Below are positions 7,708 through 15,950 of a stretch of 34,405 bases of DNA, one piece after another. The DNA is from Zoogloea oryzae. Its GTDB lineage: Bacteria; Pseudomonadota; Gammaproteobacteria; Burkholderiales; Rhodocyclaceae. The translations under genes were made by a program, and so were the position numbers. How positions within the stretch are numbered: the first letter of the stretch is position 1; each line of letters opens with the position of its first letter. The stretch is taken from NCBI RefSeq assembly GCF_030161255.1, contig NZ_BSPX01000051.1, forward strand, positions 1 through 34,405. The letters are read 5' to 3'. The notes under the pieces were generated by a model. It did no database searches. It was not told the origin of the DNA and worked only from the letters and a program-made list of their open reading frames with translations.

Positions 7708-10700
7708 TCAGGCGGGCGGCCGCAGCCCCTGCGCCCGTGTCCGCAGCGCCTCGTACAGCTGGGCTGGCCCCAGCAGGGTTTCCTTCAGCCCTTCCCGCAC
7801 CCGCTCCGATCCGAGCGCCTGGGCGCTCATCGTGTTGTGGGCTTCCAGCGCATCCATGATGGCGCTCATCAGGGCGCTGGCGAGGTCGGGGGAGTTGGCA
7901 AACTGCTCCTTGCTGTTGTTGGCGGCCTGCCGGACGAGGGTTTCGTTTTCCAGCAGCTTGCCTTTGAGCACGCCGTTCACGTACACCAGCTGGTCGTCGT
8001 CCGACAGCTCGCCCTCGAAGAGCCCGTTCACCTTCTGGATGATCTCCTCCAGCAGGCCTTTTTCCTTCTCCTGTACCGCGCCGCTGCCGGTGTCGGTCAT
8101 CGGCGCCAGCCGGGGCGCCTCGCCGGCCTTGAGGTTCAGTGTCTGCTGGCCCTTGTTCTTCAGGGTGTGGTGGGTCAGCACCACTTTCGAGAGGTCCACC
8201 GTGTCCCGCTCGCAGCCGAAGTCGAGGAGGGGAATCAGCCGCTTGTAGAAGAGAAAGCGCTTCTCGATGTCCGTGTTGCCGTAGTCGAAGATCTGCGACA
8301 GAAAGGCGTACAGCCGGCAGAAGGCGCCCATGTCGCCCTTGAACAGCACCAGCACATCCATCGCGTCCCGGGCGGCCTGGGCGGCGTCCTTGTCGTGGCT
8401 GGCTTCGGCGGCGGCCCGCTGGGCCTGCAGGGCCTTGTAGCGTTTCAGCAGGCGGTCGGCCACCGGGGCGAGGGCGGCGCTCAGCTGGGCCTGGGTGCCT
8501 TTCGGGTCGGTCTCGACCTGGGCCACCCGGTCCACCTCGAAGCTGTCGTAAAAGCCGGCGCCGTCGAGCTTGGCGCGCAGGTCGAAGACCAGATGCGGAT
8601 CGGTATTGGCTTCCAGCCGGGCGGTCTCGTGGTAGGTCTTGAAGGCGGTCAGCACGTCCTCGGCGTCGTTCACAAAATCGAGGATGTAGGTGGTGTCCTT
8701 GCCCGGGTGGGCGCGGTTAAGGCGCGACAGCGTCTGCACCGCCTGGATGCCGCCCAGCCGCTTGTCCACGTACATGCCGCACAGCAGCGGCTGGTCGAAG
8801 CCGGTCTGGAACTTGTTGGCCACCAGCAGCAGGTGATGGTTCGGGTCGGCGAAGGCTTCGCGGATGTCGCGTCCCTTGAGCCCGGGGTTCAGCGCCTTGC
8901 TGGTCTCGGCGACCGGCTCGGGGTAGCTCTCCGGGTCGTCGATCTCGCCCGAGAACGCCACCAGCACGCCCAGCTGATAGTTGCGCTTGAGGATGTAGCC
9001 GGTGATGGCCTTCTGCCAGCGCACCGCCTCCTTGCGGCTGGCGACCACGATCATCGCCTTGGCCTTGCCGGCCAGGAGCGGCTGCACGTTCTCGCGGAAG
9101 TGCTCCACCACCACCTGCACCTTCTGGCTGATGTTGTAGGGGTGCAGGCGCACCCACTGCATGATGCCCTTCAGCGCCTCGGATTTCTCCACTTCCGTCT
9201 CGTCGTACTCCTTGCCGTTGTTGGCAAGCCTGAAGGCGAGCTTGTAGGTGGTGTAGTTCTTCAGCACGTCGAGGATGAAACCTTCCTCGATCGCCTGGCG
9301 CATCGAATAAACGTGGAAAGGCTGCGGCAGGCCGTCGGCGTCCTTGCGGCCGAAGAGCTCCAGCGTCTTCGGCTTGGGCGTGGCGGTGAAGGCGATGTAG
9401 GTGAGGCCCTTGTCCTGGGCCGCCTTGGCCGACATCTGGGCGGCCAGCAGCGCCTCGGTGTCGATCTCGCCCCCGTCCTGAAGCTCGGCCAGTTCTTCCG
9501 CCGACAGCACCTGCTTGAGCTTGGCCGCCGCCTCGCCGGTCTGCGAGCTGTGGGCCTCGTCGGCGATCACCGCGAAGCGCTTGCCCTCGGTGGCGGCGAG
9601 TTCCTGCACGGCCTTCAGGGCGAAGGGGAAGGTCTGGATCGTGCACACGATGATCTTCTTGCCGTCCTTCAGCGCCTGGGAGAGCTGGGCGCTCTTGCTG
9701 CCGTGCTCGTCGGTGATGGTCGCCACCACGCCGGTGGTGCGCTGGAAGTCGAAGATCGCCTCCTGCAACTGGGCATCCAGCACGGTGCGGTCGGACACCA
9801 CCAGCACGCTGTCGAACACCTTGCGATGCGCGGCGTCGTGCAGGTCGGCCAGGAAGTGGGCGGTCCAGGCGATCGAGTTGGTCTTGCCCGAGCCGGCGGA
9901 ATGCTGGATCAGGTAGCGATCGCCGGGGCCGCGCTTTTGCCAATTCTCCAGCACGTCGGCCACCAGCCTGCGGGTGGCGTCGAGCTGGTGAAAGCGGGGA
10001 AAGATGACGCTCGCGAGCTGCTTCCTGTCGTTGCGCTTGCCGATCAGGTAGCGGCCGAGGATCTCCAGCCAGCTGTCCCGCTGCCACACGTCCTGCCACA
10101 GGTAATGGGTGGCAAAGCCGAAGGGGTTGGGCGGGTTGCCGGCGCCGCCGGCGTTGCCCCGGTTGAAGGGCAGGAAGCGCGTCGCCGTGCCGGCCAGCCG
10201 GGTGCTCATCATCACCTCCGACTGGCTCACCGCAAAATGCACCAGCGCCCCGCCGGGGAAGGCCAGCAGCGGCTCCGCCAGCCCGCCCCTGGGGGCCGGG
10301 TCACGGTCGAAACGGTACTGATCCACCGCATCGCCCACGCTCTGGGTGAAGTCGGATTTCAGCTCGGCGGTGGCCACCGCGATGCCGTTCACAAACAGCA
10401 CCAGATCCACCGCGTCCTTCGGGTTGTTGAGGGAGTGATGCACCTGCCGCACCACCCGCAGCCGGTTGGCCGCATAGGCCTGCTGGATCGCCGGGTTGAG
10501 CCCCAGCGCCGGCCTGAACTGCGCCAGCGAGAGCGGCTTCTTCAGCCCCACCAGCTCCACCCCGCGCCGCAGCACCTCCAGCGTGCCGTGCTCGTTGAGG
10601 CACTTGCGCACCCGCTCGGCCAGCACCTTGGGCAGCGCCGCGCCGTGGGTCTTGGCCAGCGCCTGCCAGCTCTCGGGCTGGGTCGCCTCCACCCAGGCCA

Positions 10701-10830
10701 GCAGGTCGGGCAGGAAGAGGGCGTTTGGGCGGTCGTAGTGGGCGGCGTCGCCCTCGGCGTACAGCCAGCCGTGACGGGCCAGGTGATCGCAGATGGCGGC
10801 TTCGAAGTGGATTTCCTGGTGCAGGTTCAT
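7708..10830 (-). CDS. hsdR: type I restriction endonuclease subunit HsdR
   Basis: 1040-residue restriction/translocase subunit. The N-terminal nuclease domain has the PD-(D/E)xK pattern Asp142 and Glu156-x-Lys158 in VDLVLFVNGI...AELK. The SF2 motor has Walker A SAGSGKT (311-317), DEAH (424-427), FTATP and the helicase C-terminal TLSRLNRAHPGK segment. The C-terminal helical region that contacts the methylase covers about 740-1040. It pairs with HsdM and HsdS to cut unmethylated DNA after ATP-driven translocation. The ATG at 10830 overlaps the nucleotidyltransferase stop by four bases (ATGA), so translation is coupled to that gene rather than to hsdS or hsdM. Length and motifs are intact; nothing suggests inactivation. 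Confidence 0.95.
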   Translation of the reverse strand: MNLHQEIHFEAAICDHLARHGWLYAEGDAAHYDRPNALFLPDLLAWVEATQPESWQALAKTHGAALPKVLAERVRKCLNEHGTLEVLRRGVELVGLKKPLSLAQFRPALGLNPAIQQAYAANRLRVVRQVHHSLNNPKDAVDLVLFVNGIAVATAELKSDFTQSVGDAVDQYRFDRDPAPRGGLAEPLLAFPGGALVHFAVSQSEVMMSTRLAGTATRFLPFNRGNAGGAGNPPNPFGFATHYLWQDVWQRDSWLEILGRYLIGKRNDRKQLASVIFPRFHQLDATRRLVADVLENWQKRGPGDRYLIQHSAGSGKTNSIAWTAHFLADLHDAAHRKVFDSVLVVSDRTVLDAQLQEAIFDFQRTTGVVATITDEHGSKSAQLSQALKDGKKIIVCTIQTFPFALKAVQELAATEGKRFAVIADEAHSSQTGEAAAKLKQVLSAEELAELQDGGEIDTEALLAAQMSAKAAQDKGLTYIAFTATPKPKTLELFGRKDADGLPQPFHVYSMRQAIEEGFILDVLKNYTTYKLAFRLANNGKEYDETEVEKSEALKGIMQWVRLHPYNISQKVQVVVEHFRENVQPLLAGKAKAMIVVASRKEAVRWQKAITGYILKRNYQLGVLVAFSGEIDDPESYPEPVAETSKALNPGLKGRDIREAFADPNHHLLLVANKFQTGFDQPLLCGMYVDKRLGGIQAVQTLSRLNRAHPGKDTTYILDFVNDAEDVLTAFKTYHETARLEANTDPHLVFDLRAKLDGAGFYDSFEVDRVAQVETDPKGTQAQLSAALAPVADRLLKRYKALQAQRAAAEASHDKDAAQAARDAMDVLVLFKGDMGAFCRLYAFLSQIFDYGNTDIEKRFLFYKRLIPLLDFGCERDTVDLSKVVLTHHTLKNKGQQTLNLKAGEAPRLAPMTDTGSGAVQEKEKGLLEEIIQKVNGLFEGELSDDDQLVYVNGVLKGKLLENETLVRQAANNSKEQFANSPDLASALMSAIMDALEAHNTMSAQALGSERVREGLKETLLGPAQLYEALRTRAQGLRPPA

Positions 10831-11510
10831 GGGGTCAAGGCTTTCAGGCGCCCCAGGACAACGCCGACGCGCTCCGGCTCGGCCAACAGGCCCGGCAGCA
10901 CGTTCGCGAAGTCCGGGCTCGCCAGCAAAGGACCAAATGCCGCAGCCACAGCCTGCCGGACGTCGACAGGCGCGGCGGCCATCTCAGAGGCAAGCTCCTC
11001 GCGCCCATCTACGATGTTGAGCACATCCTCAAGGTCATGGCTGCTCAGGAAGTCGCCGCCGCCTCGGCCGGCAAAGGCCTCCAGCTTGGTTGCGACAAAA
11101 GCCACGGCGCTCACTAGCCGAATCGTCACGCCATTGCCCAGGTCCACGGGCGCGGCGGTTTCGACTGCATAGGGATACCAACGGTTCGAGAAGCCCAGTA
11201 CATCCGGCTGCACCGGCATCAGGTCGAAGAGCACACCCGATGCCTTGTGCACCCAGCGACAAATCACGTCGCTGCTGACGTCGCGCGCAAACCCACGCGT
11301 GGCCACCGATGCCTCGATTCGATGGAACAAGGCCCGGTTTGCACTTACCACCGCATCCACGTCGCGGGTGGCGCGGACGCTGTCGGCCAGTGGGTCCGTC
11401 ACCAGCAGGCCGGCCACGGCGCCGCCGATGAACACCACCTGTTCCCGCAAGTCGCCCAGGGCCTCGGCGACTTGGCGAAGGTGGGGCAAGTTCGGGTCAT
11501 TGGTTCGCAT
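10827..11510 (-). CDS. AbiEii/MNT-like nucleotidyltransferase, cassette gene in the hsd operon
   Basis: 227-residue nucleotidyltransferase-fold protein. Fold motifs: Gly29-Gly30 in VVFIGGAVAGLL, Asp50-x-Asp52 in RATRDVDAVV, and a candidate third acid Asp96 in LFDLMP. Downstream are KLEAFAGRG (Lys142) and SHDLEDVLNIVDGR (157-170), a pattern seen in AbiEii-type toxins and related domains. Such enzymes can transfer nucleotides to RNA or protein; here the target is unknown. The ATG at 11510 was chosen because GGAGAG (11516-11521) sits 5 nt before it; a GTG at 11516 would lie inside that site. Its start overlaps the HTH gene end by 14 bases and its stop overlaps the hsdR start. The set of acids suggests it is catalytically competent. 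Confidence 0.82.
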   Translation of the reverse strand: MRTNDPNLPHLRQVAEALGDLREQVVFIGGAVAGLLVTDPLADSVRATRDVDAVVSANRALFHRIEASVATRGFARDVSSDVICRWVHKASGVLFDLMPVQPDVLGFSNRWYPYAVETAAPVDLGNGVTIRLVSAVAFVATKLEAFAGRGGGDFLSSHDLEDVLNIVDGREELASEMAAAPVDVRQAVAAAFGPLLASPDFANVLPGLLAEPERVGVVLGRLKALTP

Positions 11511-12045
11511 CGGCACTCTCCAGGCCGTGCTGGTTGAGCTCGGCTTCCATCAACTGGGCTGCCAAGGCTCGCTCGCGCGCACGTCCGGTCCGCAAAGCGT
11601 CCAGTAGGGCCAGCAGGCGATGCAGCGCAGGGTCGGCGAGTGCGGCCTGAGGGGCGGTCTTGTAGAGCGGCGAGAGCGTGGGGCCCTTCGCGAAGCCGGT
11701 CGGATGAGCCCAGACGGGCGCATCTCCCGGGGCCACCATCATCCGGCCGGCAAGCGGTTCCATGCCGATAGACGTCGGTACCCCGCGTTTGACCGGCCCC
11801 TGAGTGGCCGGCCAGACGTAACGCACCCCGTGCAGCATGAACTCCAGCAGGTTCGACCGGACCGGCGACCATTCGCCGCGTGCCGGCGCGACCGCCAGGC
11901 CGGAGGCCACGGCGCGCTTTACGCTCGCGTGGGTCTCCGACGCGCTCATGGCAAGAGCTTTGCCCAGCGCGGCATAGGTCCAGCGCTGTGACGGGTTCGC
12001 AGCCGCCTTCAGCAGCACCAGCAGGTCTTGAGGTTTGAGCTCCAT
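11497..12045 (-). CDS. winged-helix protein, putative antitoxin/regulator partner of the nucleotidyltransferase
   Basis: 182-residue protein. Residues 5-55 read as a MarR-like winged helix (LLVLLKAAANPSQRWTYAAL, then MSASETHASVKRAVASGLAV). The C-terminal part (LLEFMLHGVRYVWPA, then SPLYKTAPQAALADPALHRL) looks like a conserved partner domain of nucleotidyltransferase pairs, by recollection. The likely role is DNA binding and control of its own operon and perhaps neutralisation of its partner, by analogy with AbiEi antitoxins. The ATG at 12045 follows two dyads (12056-12107). The frame is open up to 12222, but that region holds the dyads and lower-GC DNA, so the shorter form was chosen. Overlaps the nucleotidyltransferase start by 14 bases. 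Confidence 0.75.
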   Translation of the reverse strand: MELKPQDLLVLLKAAANPSQRWTYAALGKALAMSASETHASVKRAVASGLAVAPARGEWSPVRSNLLEFMLHGVRYVWPATQGPVKRGVPTSIGMEPLAGRMMVAPGDAPVWAHPTGFAKGPTLSPLYKTAPQAALADPALHRLLALLDALRTGRARERALAAQLMEAELNQHGLESADANQ

Positions 12046-12055
12046 CGTTCGCCAT

Positions 12056-12107
12056 ATTCGCAATTCGCGAATTACGAATACTTGCCGATCTTGATGCGAT
12101 TGGCAAG
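12056..12107 (-). promoter_or_regulatory. two adjacent dyads upstream of the HTH gene (candidate operators)
   Basis: Dyad 1 spans 12056-12079: a 24-bp palindrome with one mismatched pair around the perfect core AATTCGCGAATT (12062-12073). Dyad 2 has 10-bp arms, CTTGCCGATC (12081-12090) and GATTGGCAAG (12098-12107), with one mismatch and a 7-bp spacer. On the minus strand, TTGCCA (12106-12101) could serve as a -35 box, with a poor -10 overlapping dyad 1. The site lies 11 bp before the HTH start and is markedly AT-richer than its surroundings. An autoregulatory site for the HTH protein is the simplest reading; the promoter call is weak. Confidence 0.6.
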
Positions 12108-12135
12108 CTGAAACTGGCCACGCAACCAATCGCGC

Positions 12136-12152
12136 GGCGCCTGCGCGGCGCC
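12136..12152. repeat. GGCGCC-N5-GGCGCC inverted repeat
   Basis: Two GGCGCC hexamers flank five bases (12136-12141 and 12147-12152). On the minus strand this lies between the small orf and the HTH gene and could fold as a hairpin in the mRNA. No T-run follows. A similar arrangement (GGCGCC, six bases, GGCGCC) occurs at 15892-15909 in the hsdM leader. Either may be chance in DNA of this GC content. Confidence 0.35.
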
Positions 12153-12212
12153 AGATCAAAGCCCAGTCATCTGAAATAACGCCCGTGCTCGCCCTTCGAC
12201 CTGCGCCGTGTT

Positions 12213-12653
12213 TCAGCGCCATGACTTGCCGTCCTCGTGGAGCACGAACTGCTCGAACCCGTAGCCGACGTGCCGGGGTGGCTGTTGTAGCAGCGGCGCC
12301 GGTCGGTGCAAGGCTTCAGTGCCGAGGACCGCCTGCCGCAGGCCCGCAGCGGAAATCCGATGGATGTCGACCCGATGGCCGGCGCTCAGGTAGTTCAGGA
12401 GCGTGTCGTTGCCGTTGCCGGCACGCATCTGCGCATGGTGGAAGTTGTTGCCGCCCATGCCATCCCCCCGAAACATGCGGTCGGCCGTCTGCGATCCGAC
12501 GTCGCGCCTGTCGGACGGACTCAGGGCCGCGAGCGACGAACCCGTCGGGGCGGCGACATGCAGCCAGGCGTCCGGGCGGCATTTCGGCGCATGGAAGGTG
12601 GATTCAATGACTGGCAAGTCGAAGACAGGAGCCAGATGGAAAATCAGAGGCAT
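12213..12653 (-). CDS. hypothetical protein between hsdS and the HTH gene
   Basis: 146-residue reading frame that I do not recognise. It is reported because its third codon positions are strongly GC-biased like the neighbouring genes, and it begins 15 bp after the hsdS stop on the same strand, filling a gap otherwise without a gene. The most protein-like stretch is from about residue 62: GGNNFHHAQMRAGNGNDTLL, then a C-terminus ending HVGYGFEQFVLHEDGKSWR. No signal peptide, membrane segment or known motif is seen. There is no clear ribosome site before the ATG at 12653, so an internal start or a gene fragment left by recombination are both possible. A plus-strand frame crossing the same bases looks like a shadow. 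Confidence 0.45.
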   Translation of the reverse strand: MPLIFHLAPVFDLPVIESTFHAPKCRPDAWLHVAAPTGSSLAALSPSDRRDVGSQTADRMFRGDGMGGNNFHHAQMRAGNGNDTLLNYLSAGHRVDIHRISAAGLRQAVLGTEALHRPAPLLQQPPRHVGYGFEQFVLHEDGKSWR

Positions 12654-12667
12654 GGGCGCGCGATGGC

Positions 12668-14020
12668 TTACGCGGCTTCGTGTCGGACGTCGATCTTGCC
12701 GGTGACAGCGGCCGAAATCAGGGCGGTGCGGCGCTCCTTGAGGAGGGCGATGGCGCGCTCGGATTCGGTTTTGAGGGCGTCGAGTTTGGCGGTTTCCCTA
12801 GCGATAAATGCAGTAATGGCCGCTTGTTCCTCTGAGGGAGGTAACGCGAGTTTCCGCGACGACATGATGCTCAATGGAATTCGAGACCGGGTTGTTCCTG
12901 TTGCCATAGCTCCAGCGTCATGGGCGGCTCCTGTGGAGAGTTGCCACGCAACAAATTCGGGTATAGCTCGTTCAGTATCGAGACGAAATCTAAAGCAATC
13001 GGCTTTGACCAACGCGACGCCAAGACCATCCGGCGCAACGCACGCGCGGCCCAACAAGTTGTTGTCATCGCCAAGGCCAGCCACTAAAAGGTCGCCTTCC
13101 TTTACTTCATGGCCGCGAAGTTCCTTCTGGAAGTAGCTCTCATCAAGGAATACAGGCTCGCCCATATTGAATAGACCTGCACGGATGTTCTGCAACCGAA
13201 CAACAAGCGCACCTTCATCGGTGTAATGCTCTGACTTGATACCCGAGCCAAATGGGCCATCACATCGTGCAACAGATATACGTCCTAGCGGCGTTAGCAC
13301 CCAATGCTCCGGCACCTCCCCTAGCCACGCCACGCCAGAATCCTTCATCGGCGCATTCGGGTTCAGGCCCTTGGTGACGGCATGGGAAATGGTGGCCTGG
13401 CGCTTTTCGGCGAGCAGCCGCAGGAGCGTCTCCTGCTCGGCAATCAGCGCGTCGATCTTTCCGGTTTCGCGGTCGAGGAAGGTTGCGATGGCGGTTTGTT
13501 CGGGAATGTTCGGAGCAGGAATCCGTAATGAGGATATTGTTTCCTGACTGATATTTGGTTGTCCTCCACCTGTTGCGTAAAGGTCGATGATTCTTTGCTT
13601 AAACCCATGGAGCCAATAGAACACAAAGCGTACGTCCAAGCTGCGCGGCACGGAAAGAACGCAACATGCCTGATTTGTTGCTGCGTCAACGCCAAGAAAG
13701 CCAAGCCTTCCGATAGTTGCGCCATACATGGCAATCACCAACGCACCCTTTGGATGAACCTTAAGGGTCGAGAATTTCTGAAGTGCTGCTGGTGTAACTG
13801 ATTTGGTTGTTTCGCAGACTACGGCTTCGCGCAATTCGCCAGTCGTTATCCAAGGAATAGTTCCTTCGTCATACCAATGGCGCTCGTCGCTTGGCGGTGT
13901 TGTTCCGCTCCCTATGGCGCCGAAGGCATGGCGTAGCTTCCACGTCTCCCAATGCGCTGGCACCTCCCCCAGCCACTCAACCCCGCTGTCCTTGTACTCC
14001 GGATACCTCGGCAAGCTCAT
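12668..14020 (-). CDS. hsdS: type I restriction-modification specificity subunit HsdS
   Basis: 450-residue DNA-recognition subunit with the usual two half-subunits. Each half opens with a near-identical segment (KDSGVEWLGEVP at 10-21 and KDSGVAWLGEVP at 226-237) followed by a target-recognition domain. Each ends with a coiled-coil conserved region (EQTAIATFLDRETGKIDALI at 174-193 and its counterpart EQAAITAFIARETAKLDAL near 400). The two domains define the two halves of a bipartite site. Both variable domains are visibly AT-richer than the conserved parts, as expected when they are exchanged between strains. The ATG at 14020 overlaps the hsdM stop (ATGA, 14017-14020), giving translational coupling. 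The frame is open upstream to 14173, but that lies inside hsdM. Confidence 0.94.
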   Translation of the reverse strand: MSLPRYPEYKDSGVEWLGEVPAHWETWKLRHAFGAIGSGTTPPSDERHWYDEGTIPWITTGELREAVVCETTKSVTPAALQKFSTLKVHPKGALVIAMYGATIGRLGFLGVDAATNQACCVLSVPRSLDVRFVFYWLHGFKQRIIDLYATGGGQPNISQETISSLRIPAPNIPEQTAIATFLDRETGKIDALIAEQETLLRLLAEKRQATISHAVTKGLNPNAPMKDSGVAWLGEVPEHWVLTPLGRISVARCDGPFGSGIKSEHYTDEGALVVRLQNIRAGLFNMGEPVFLDESYFQKELRGHEVKEGDLLVAGLGDDNNLLGRACVAPDGLGVALVKADCFRFRLDTERAIPEFVAWQLSTGAAHDAGAMATGTTRSRIPLSIMSSRKLALPPSEEQAAITAFIARETAKLDALKTESERAIALLKERRTALISAAVTGKIDVRHEAA

Positions 14021-15858
14021 TCCGCCAGCCCTTCCAGCATCGCCATGATCCGCGCCGTGACGCCCTTCAGCTCCTCGTCGATCTCGTGCAGGCTGCGCGG
14101 CGGCTCGAAGACGTAGAAGTGGCGGTTGAAGGGGATTTCGTAGCCGACCTTGGATTTCTCGCGATCGATCCACGCATCCGGCGCATGAGGCAGGACTTCA
14201 CGCTGGAAGTAGGCATCGATGTCCTCGGTGAGCGGCACGTTCTCGGTGTCGCGCAGGGCGCTGTCGGGCTGGGGCTTGCCTTTCTGCTTGCCGCGCTCGC
14301 CGAGCACGATGTTGCCCGCGTCGTCGCGCAGCGGGCGCTCGACGGTGATCGTGGTGTAGCCAAACTCCTCGTTCTTGAAGACGCGGGAGATGGGCACGCG
14401 CTTTACCTTGCCGCCTTCGGGGGCTGCCGGCTCGGCGTCGCCGAAGAGCAGGATCTGGCGGGCGACTTCCTTGCCCGCTGCGTCGAGCACGATGGCCTGT
14501 TCGGCTTCGACGAACTCGCCGAACAGCCGGGTGATGTCGGCGATGTGCTGCTCGGAGAGCTCCTTGCGCTTGCTGCCGAGGCTCTTCCTCATCTTCTGCC
14601 AGAAGCTGCTGGCGTCGATGAGCTGCACCCAGCCCTTGCGCTCGTCGGGTTTCTTGTTGGAGAGCACCCAGATGTAGGTGCTGATCCCGGTGTTGTAGAA
14701 CATGTCGGTGGGCAGGCCGATGATGGCTTCCACCAGGTCGTTCTCGAGCACGTAGCGGCGGATCTCGGATTCGCCACTGCCGGCGCCGCCGGTGAAGAGC
14801 GGTGAGCCGTTGAGGACGATGCCGATGCGGGCGCCGCCATCCACCGCCGGGCGCATCTTGCTGATGAGGTGGAGCAGGAACAGCATCGAGCCGTCCGACA
14901 CCCGCGGCAGGCCGGGGCCGAAACGCCCGTCGAAGCCTTTTTCGGCGGCTTCCTTGCGCACGACCGATTCGACCTTCTTCCACTCCACGCCGAAGGGCGG
15001 GTTGGAGAGCATGTAGTCGAATTTGGTGCTGGCGTGGCCGTCGTCCGACAGGGTGTTGCCCGCCACGATGTTGTGCACGTCCTGCCCCTTGATGAGCATG
15101 TCGGCCTTGCAGATGGCGTAGGACTCGTCGTTGAGCTCCTGCCCGAACAGGTTGAGGCGGCCGGCGGGGTTATGCTCGTGCAGGTATTCGCCGGCCACCG
15201 ACAGCATGCCGCCGGTGCCGGCGGTGGGGTCGTAGAGGGCGCGCACCACGGCGTTGCCGGCGGTGAGCACGTCGTCGTCCTCGATGAAGATCAGGTTCAC
15301 CATCAGGCGAATGACCTCTCGCGGGGTGAAGTGCTCCCCGGCCGTCTCGTTGGAGATTTCGGCGAACTTGCGGATCAGCTCTTCGAAGACGAGGCCCATC
15401 CGGGCGTTGTCCACCACGTCGGGGTGCAGATCGATGTTGGCGAACTTCTCGGTGACGAGGTAGAGCAGCCCGGCCTTGGCGAGGCGTTCGACCTGGGTGA
15501 AGAAGTCGAAGCGCTCGAAGATGTCGCGGGCCGCAGGCGAGAAGCCCTGGATGTAGGCGTAGAGGTTCTGGCGGATGTGGTCCTGGTCGCCGAGCAGGGT
15601 GGAAAGATCGAGCGGCGAGGTGTTGTAGAAGTAGCGCTGACCGGCCGCGCGGAGCAGGAAGGGGTCGGGGTTGAGGCCGGCCTTGGTCTTGGCTTCCAGC
15701 TCGGCGAGCACGGCGGGCTTGGTGGCAGCCAGCACGCAGTCGAGGCGCCGCAGGACGGTGAAGGGCAGCACGACCTTGCCGTATTCGGACTGTTTGTAGT
15801 CGCCGCGCAGCAGATCGGCGACCGACCAGATGAAGGAGGAGAGGGCTTGGTGATTCAT
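14017..15858 (-). CDS. hsdM: type I restriction-modification methyltransferase subunit HsdM
   Basis: 613-residue N6-adenine DNA methyltransferase subunit. An N-terminal helical HsdM domain (about 5-150) starts with LSSFIWSVADLLRGDYKQSE. The SAM-binding motif DPTAGTGG is at 210-217 and the catalytic NPPF at 286-289. A long C-terminal extension (about 470-613) contains FNRHFYVFEPPR and a final coiled segment that meets HsdS. It is the first gene of the operon, and its stop overlaps the hsdS start. The frame remains open to 16380, across the helicase remnant and the DUF3820 copy, but the ATG at 15858 matches the family start. Motifs are intact, so the modification activity should be functional. 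Confidence 0.95.
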   Translation of the reverse strand: MNHQALSSFIWSVADLLRGDYKQSEYGKVVLPFTVLRRLDCVLAATKPAVLAELEAKTKAGLNPDPFLLRAAGQRYFYNTSPLDLSTLLGDQDHIRQNLYAYIQGFSPAARDIFERFDFFTQVERLAKAGLLYLVTEKFANIDLHPDVVDNARMGLVFEELIRKFAEISNETAGEHFTPREVIRLMVNLIFIEDDDVLTAGNAVVRALYDPTAGTGGMLSVAGEYLHEHNPAGRLNLFGQELNDESYAICKADMLIKGQDVHNIVAGNTLSDDGHASTKFDYMLSNPPFGVEWKKVESVVRKEAAEKGFDGRFGPGLPRVSDGSMLFLLHLISKMRPAVDGGARIGIVLNGSPLFTGGAGSGESEIRRYVLENDLVEAIIGLPTDMFYNTGISTYIWVLSNKKPDERKGWVQLIDASSFWQKMRKSLGSKRKELSEQHIADITRLFGEFVEAEQAIVLDAAGKEVARQILLFGDAEPAAPEGGKVKRVPISRVFKNEEFGYTTITVERPLRDDAGNIVLGERGKQKGKPQPDSALRDTENVPLTEDIDAYFQREVLPHAPDAWIDREKSKVGYEIPFNRHFYVFEPPRSLHEIDEELKGVTARIMAMLEGLAE

Positions 15859-15891
15859 TGGCGTTGTCGATGAGCGGGGGACATGAAGCGT

Positions 15892-15918
15892 GGCGCCGGG
15901 CCGGGCGCCGGGATTGTA
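15892..15918 (-). promoter_or_regulatory. candidate hsdM promoter -10 and leader hairpin
   Basis: On the minus strand TACAAT (15918-15913) matches the -10 consensus at 5 of 6 positions, about 55 bp before the hsdM ATG, but no good -35 lies upstream. Downstream of it the leader would carry GGCGCC, six bases, GGCGCC (15909-15892), able to form a hairpin. Weak prediction. Confidence 0.3.
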
Positions 15919-15950
15919 CTTCCCCGGCCCTCGAAGGGCGCAGGCGTCAC

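Noticed and set aside
7507..11172. 1221-codon plus-strand open frame antisense to hsdR and the nucleotidyltransferase
   Set aside because: High-GC mirror of real minus-strand genes; its translation is low-complexity with no recognisable domain, while the opposite strand gives clear HsdR motifs.
12306..13136. 276-codon plus-strand frame across the small orf and the hsdS 3' end
   Set aside because: Its second half is antisense to clear HsdS sequence and the first half has no gene-like features beyond GC bias.
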